Assembly: GCA_030596365.1 (NCBI GenBank)
Contig: JAUVKG010000177.1
Span: forward strand, 1 to 6,169
Direction: 5' to 3'
Length of the DNA stretch: 6,169 nucleotides
Origin: Chlamydiota bacterium
GTDB taxonomy: Bacteria > Auribacterota > UBA3054 > B51-G9
The notes beneath the pieces were generated by a model. The model saw only the letters and a program-made list of their open reading frames with translations, did not search any database and was not told the origin of the DNA. This document shows, one piece after another, positions 4,340-6,169 of the stretch. The position numbers and the translations under genes are program-made. Every line of letters begins with the position of its first letter. Position 1 is the first letter of the stretch.

Positions 4340-5791
4340 ATGAAAAATTGTTTGATATTAACAGCAGCTGTTGTTGCCACTTCAACTGTGCTAGCACTTC
4401 AACCTCCGCGTAAAGGGGAAATTGAAACATTGCGTCAGAAAGGCATTCTTCAAAAACAAGTTGACCGTGCGGTAATGTATGGAAACCATAGAGTAAAACC
4501 TGAACTCGCGGCAAGAACAATTGCAAAATTAAACGCGATGTTTTCGCCTGAAGAGTCAAAATTAATGGCTCCCCTGCCCGCGTGGCGTGGTATGCCGACA
4601 ACCGGCACCAACAAAATTCTTGTTTTTCTGATAGATTTTCCTGATGCCAACAGCACAAGCTCTTATGGTTCAATAACCAATCAGCTATTCGGCGCGGGTT
4701 TAGCAAGCCATTATCCCCGCGAGAGTCTTCAAAAATATTATTGGCGCGCCTCTTATGGAAAACTTTTTATTGATGGTACGGCTCTCGGATGGTACAGAAT
4801 GCAGCACACGAGAGATTGGTACACTACTACTTATGGGGATGGCAATTCTGCCAATTTTCAAATAACTAAAGAAATAGCAGAACATTATAATGGAACTCAT
4901 GACTACAGCCAGTATGATAATGATGGAGATGGTAAAATCGATTATTTCGCCGTGATCTGGTCGGGTGCTCATGGTCCCTGGGCAAGTTTCTGGTGGGGAT
5001 ATCAATGGTCACTTTACAGTGGTAATCTTACTCTCGACGGTGTTCGCTTCTATGATTTTTCATGGCAATGGGAAACTTACAATTATCCTTCAGGTACTTT
5101 TGATCCATTGGTCATAATTCACGAAACAGGACACGCTCTCGGTTTACCGGATTATTATGATTATAATGGAGAAATCGGGCCCGATGGCGGAGTGGGCGGA
5201 CTTGATATGATGCATGGTAACTGGGGCGATCATAATTGTTTCAGTAAATTCATGCTTGATTGGCTTCAGCCTACTAACGCATTGACTCCTCTGAATGATT
5301 TTACTTTGAGAGCGACTGCAGAATATCCTGAAGCAGTAATGGTTATGCCGGGTGTTGATAATTCAACACCATATAAAGAATATTTCATGGTGCAAAATCG
5401 TTATCGTACACTAAATGACACAAACTATCCTGGCAACGGACTTTTGGTTTGGCATATTGATGCAACTCCTGATAGCCTAGGAAGTGACTTTAAATATGAT
5501 AATTCTTACACTTCACATAAACTTCTTCGGCTAATGGAAGCTGATGGACTTGAAGAAATTGTAAACAATGGCACGGCAGATGCTGGTGATTATTATAATT
5601 CAGGCGAAATATTTGGGCCTTATTCAACACCTGACAGTAAAAATTACGCCGGCAATAACACACTGGTTTCCATCTCAGATATTTCTGCTGACGGAATATC
5701 AATGACAGCCGACATAGAGATTTTGCCTGAACCTACTTTAACAATTATTGTATTATCAGCTATTATTTTGGCTTTTAGAAAAACAAAATGA
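4340..5791 (+). CDS. secreted M6-family (immune inhibitor A-like) metalloprotease with PEP-CTERM-like tail
   Basis: A 483-residue exported zinc metalloprotease. Residues 1-19 form a signal peptide (MKNC then a hydrophobic core, likely cleavage after VLA at 19). A pro-like region (about 20-90) leads to KILVFLIDFPD (92-102), the usual start of the M6 catalytic domain. YDNDGDGKIDYF (192-203) is a Ca-binding-type DxDxDG loop seen in this family. HETGHALGLPD (261-271) is the HExxHxxGxxD zinc site, with E262 the expected catalytic base. GGLDMMHGNW (286-295) fits the Met-turn. The C-terminus has PEP (463-465), a hydrophobic stretch and a basic RKTK end (480-483), the layout of a PEP-CTERM sorting signal processed by an exosortase. 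The substrate is unknown. I chose the ATG at 4340 because the signal peptide then starts normally; an in-frame TTG at 4325 would add five residues. There is no Shine-Dalgarno sequence. The stop codon overlaps the tmk start. Confidence 0.88.
   Translation: MKNCLILTAAVVATSTVLALQPPRKGEIETLRQKGILQKQVDRAVMYGNHRVKPELAARTIAKLNAMFSPEESKLMAPLPAWRGMPTTGTNKILVFLIDFPDANSTSSYGSITNQLFGAGLASHYPRESLQKYYWRASYGKLFIDGTALGWYRMQHTRDWYTTTYGDGNSANFQITKEIAEHYNGTHDYSQYDNDGDGKIDYFAVIWSGAHGPWASFWWGYQWSLYSGNLTLDGVRFYDFSWQWETYNYPSGTFDPLVIIHETGHALGLPDYYDYNGEIGPDGGVGGLDMMHGNWGDHNCFSKFMLDWLQPTNALTPLNDFTLRATAEYPEAVMVMPGVDNSTPYKEYFMVQNRYRTLNDTNYPGNGLLVWHIDATPDSLGSDFKYDNSYTSHKLLRLMEADGLEEIVNNGTADAGDYYNSGEIFGPYSTPDSKNYAGNNTLVSISDISADGISMTADIEILPEPTLTIIVLSAIILAFRKTK
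5710..5788 (+). other. PEP-CTERM-like C-terminal sorting signal of the metalloprotease
   Basis: This segment encodes the last residues of the protease: ILPEP, a hydrophobic stretch of about 14 residues (TLTIIVLSAIILAF) and RKTK. This is the three-part layout of PEP-CTERM domains: a PEP motif, a membrane segment and a basic end. It predicts exosortase-dependent surface sorting or release after export by Sec. The motif is seen; the processing is inferred from the family. Confidence 0.75.
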
Positions 5792-6169
5792 AAAAAAATC
5801 CTAAACAAGGTATATTTATTACTATTGAAGGTCCGGACGGCTGCGGAAAAAGTACCCAGGCTGATGTTCTTGTTGCTTTCCTTAAAACAAAAAATCATTC
5901 CGTAACTCTGACTCGTGAGCCGGGAGGTTGTTCAATTGGCGAGGAAATAAGAGAAATCCTACTAAAACCCCGCGGCCAGCAAAATCTAAGTGATGAAACA
6001 GAGCTTTTTCTCTTCGCGGCTGCCCGGGCACAGCACGTCCGCGAAACTATTTTACCGGCTTTGGACAGGGGGAATATCGTTGTTGCTTCAAGATTTATTG
6101 ACGCAACAACTGCTTATCAGGGTTACGGACGCGGACTTCCTATTGAAAACATCCGCGATGTCAACAAAT
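5788..6169 (+). CDS. tmk: thymidylate kinase Tmk, 3' end outside the window
   Basis: Cytoplasmic dTMP kinase, phosphorylating dTMP to dTDP with ATP in dTTP synthesis. The first 127 residues are in the window; the family is usually about 200-215 long. The P-loop GPDGCGKST (15-23) lacks the basic residue typical of type I enzymes, so this looks like type II (E. coli-like), though the LID region that would confirm it is missing. TREPGG (42-47), with the phosphate-contacting Arg-Glu, and TTAYQGYGRG (107-116), for dTMP binding, are present. In the family's DR(Y/F) motif the first residue is Ser here (S101-R102-F103). The ATG overlaps the protease stop as ATGA, suggesting translational coupling. 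There is no Shine-Dalgarno sequence, and an A8 run follows the start codon. No stop codon occurs before the window ends. Confidence 0.95.
   Translation, partial: MKKNPKQGIFITIEGPDGCGKSTQADVLVAFLKTKNHSVTLTREPGGCSIGEEIREILLKPRGQQNLSDETELFLFAAARAQHVRETILPALDRGNIVVASRFIDATTAYQGYGRGLPIENIRDVNK

Noticed and set aside
4338..5005. Minus-strand frames opposite the metalloprotease 5' half
   Set aside because: They lie antisense to a gene with a clear signal peptide and catalytic motifs, have no recognisable family features, and overlap each other in different frames.

Overview
The window looks like chromosome from a Gram-negative (diderm), AT-leaning bacterium. A heptosyltransferase of the lipopolysaccharide-core type implies an outer membrane. 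A secreted metalloprotease ends in a PEP-CTERM-like sorting tail, a signal frequent in exosortase-encoding groups such as Verrucomicrobiota, Lentisphaerota, Kiritimatiellota and some Proteobacteria. Together with the abundant short tandem arrays in intergenic DNA, this makes me lean weakly towards a PVC-superphylum organism. That placement is inference, not something the sequence proves.

Layout. Positions 1-128 are an 8-bp tandem array running off the left edge. Three genes then lie on the minus strand, transcribed in the order nfu-like Fe-S scaffold (2476-2252), GT9 heptosyltransferase (2098-1046), dapB (944-144). A 383-bp intergenic region (2477-2859) follows. It holds a possible nfu promoter, a 24-copy 7-bp minisatellite and two REP-like palindromes. 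Three genes on the plus strand complete the window: cysS (2860-4254), an M6-type PEP-CTERM metalloprotease (4340-5791), and tmk (from 5788, cut off by the window end). The last two overlap by 4 bp.

Functionally most genes are housekeeping: lysine/diaminopimelate synthesis, LPS core assembly, Fe-S cluster delivery, Cys-tRNA charging and dTTP synthesis. The exported protease is the only accessory-looking protein. I see no defence system, phage, CRISPR array, transposase gene, tRNA or rRNA.

The most interesting material is intergenic. There are three tandem arrays with related units, one of which runs into and encodes the end of the heptosyltransferase gene. Two copies of a GC-rich palindromic element have stems that differ in sequence but remain complementary, and one copy sits inside a small inverted-repeat-bounded segment. 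I did not find a convincing new multi-gene system.
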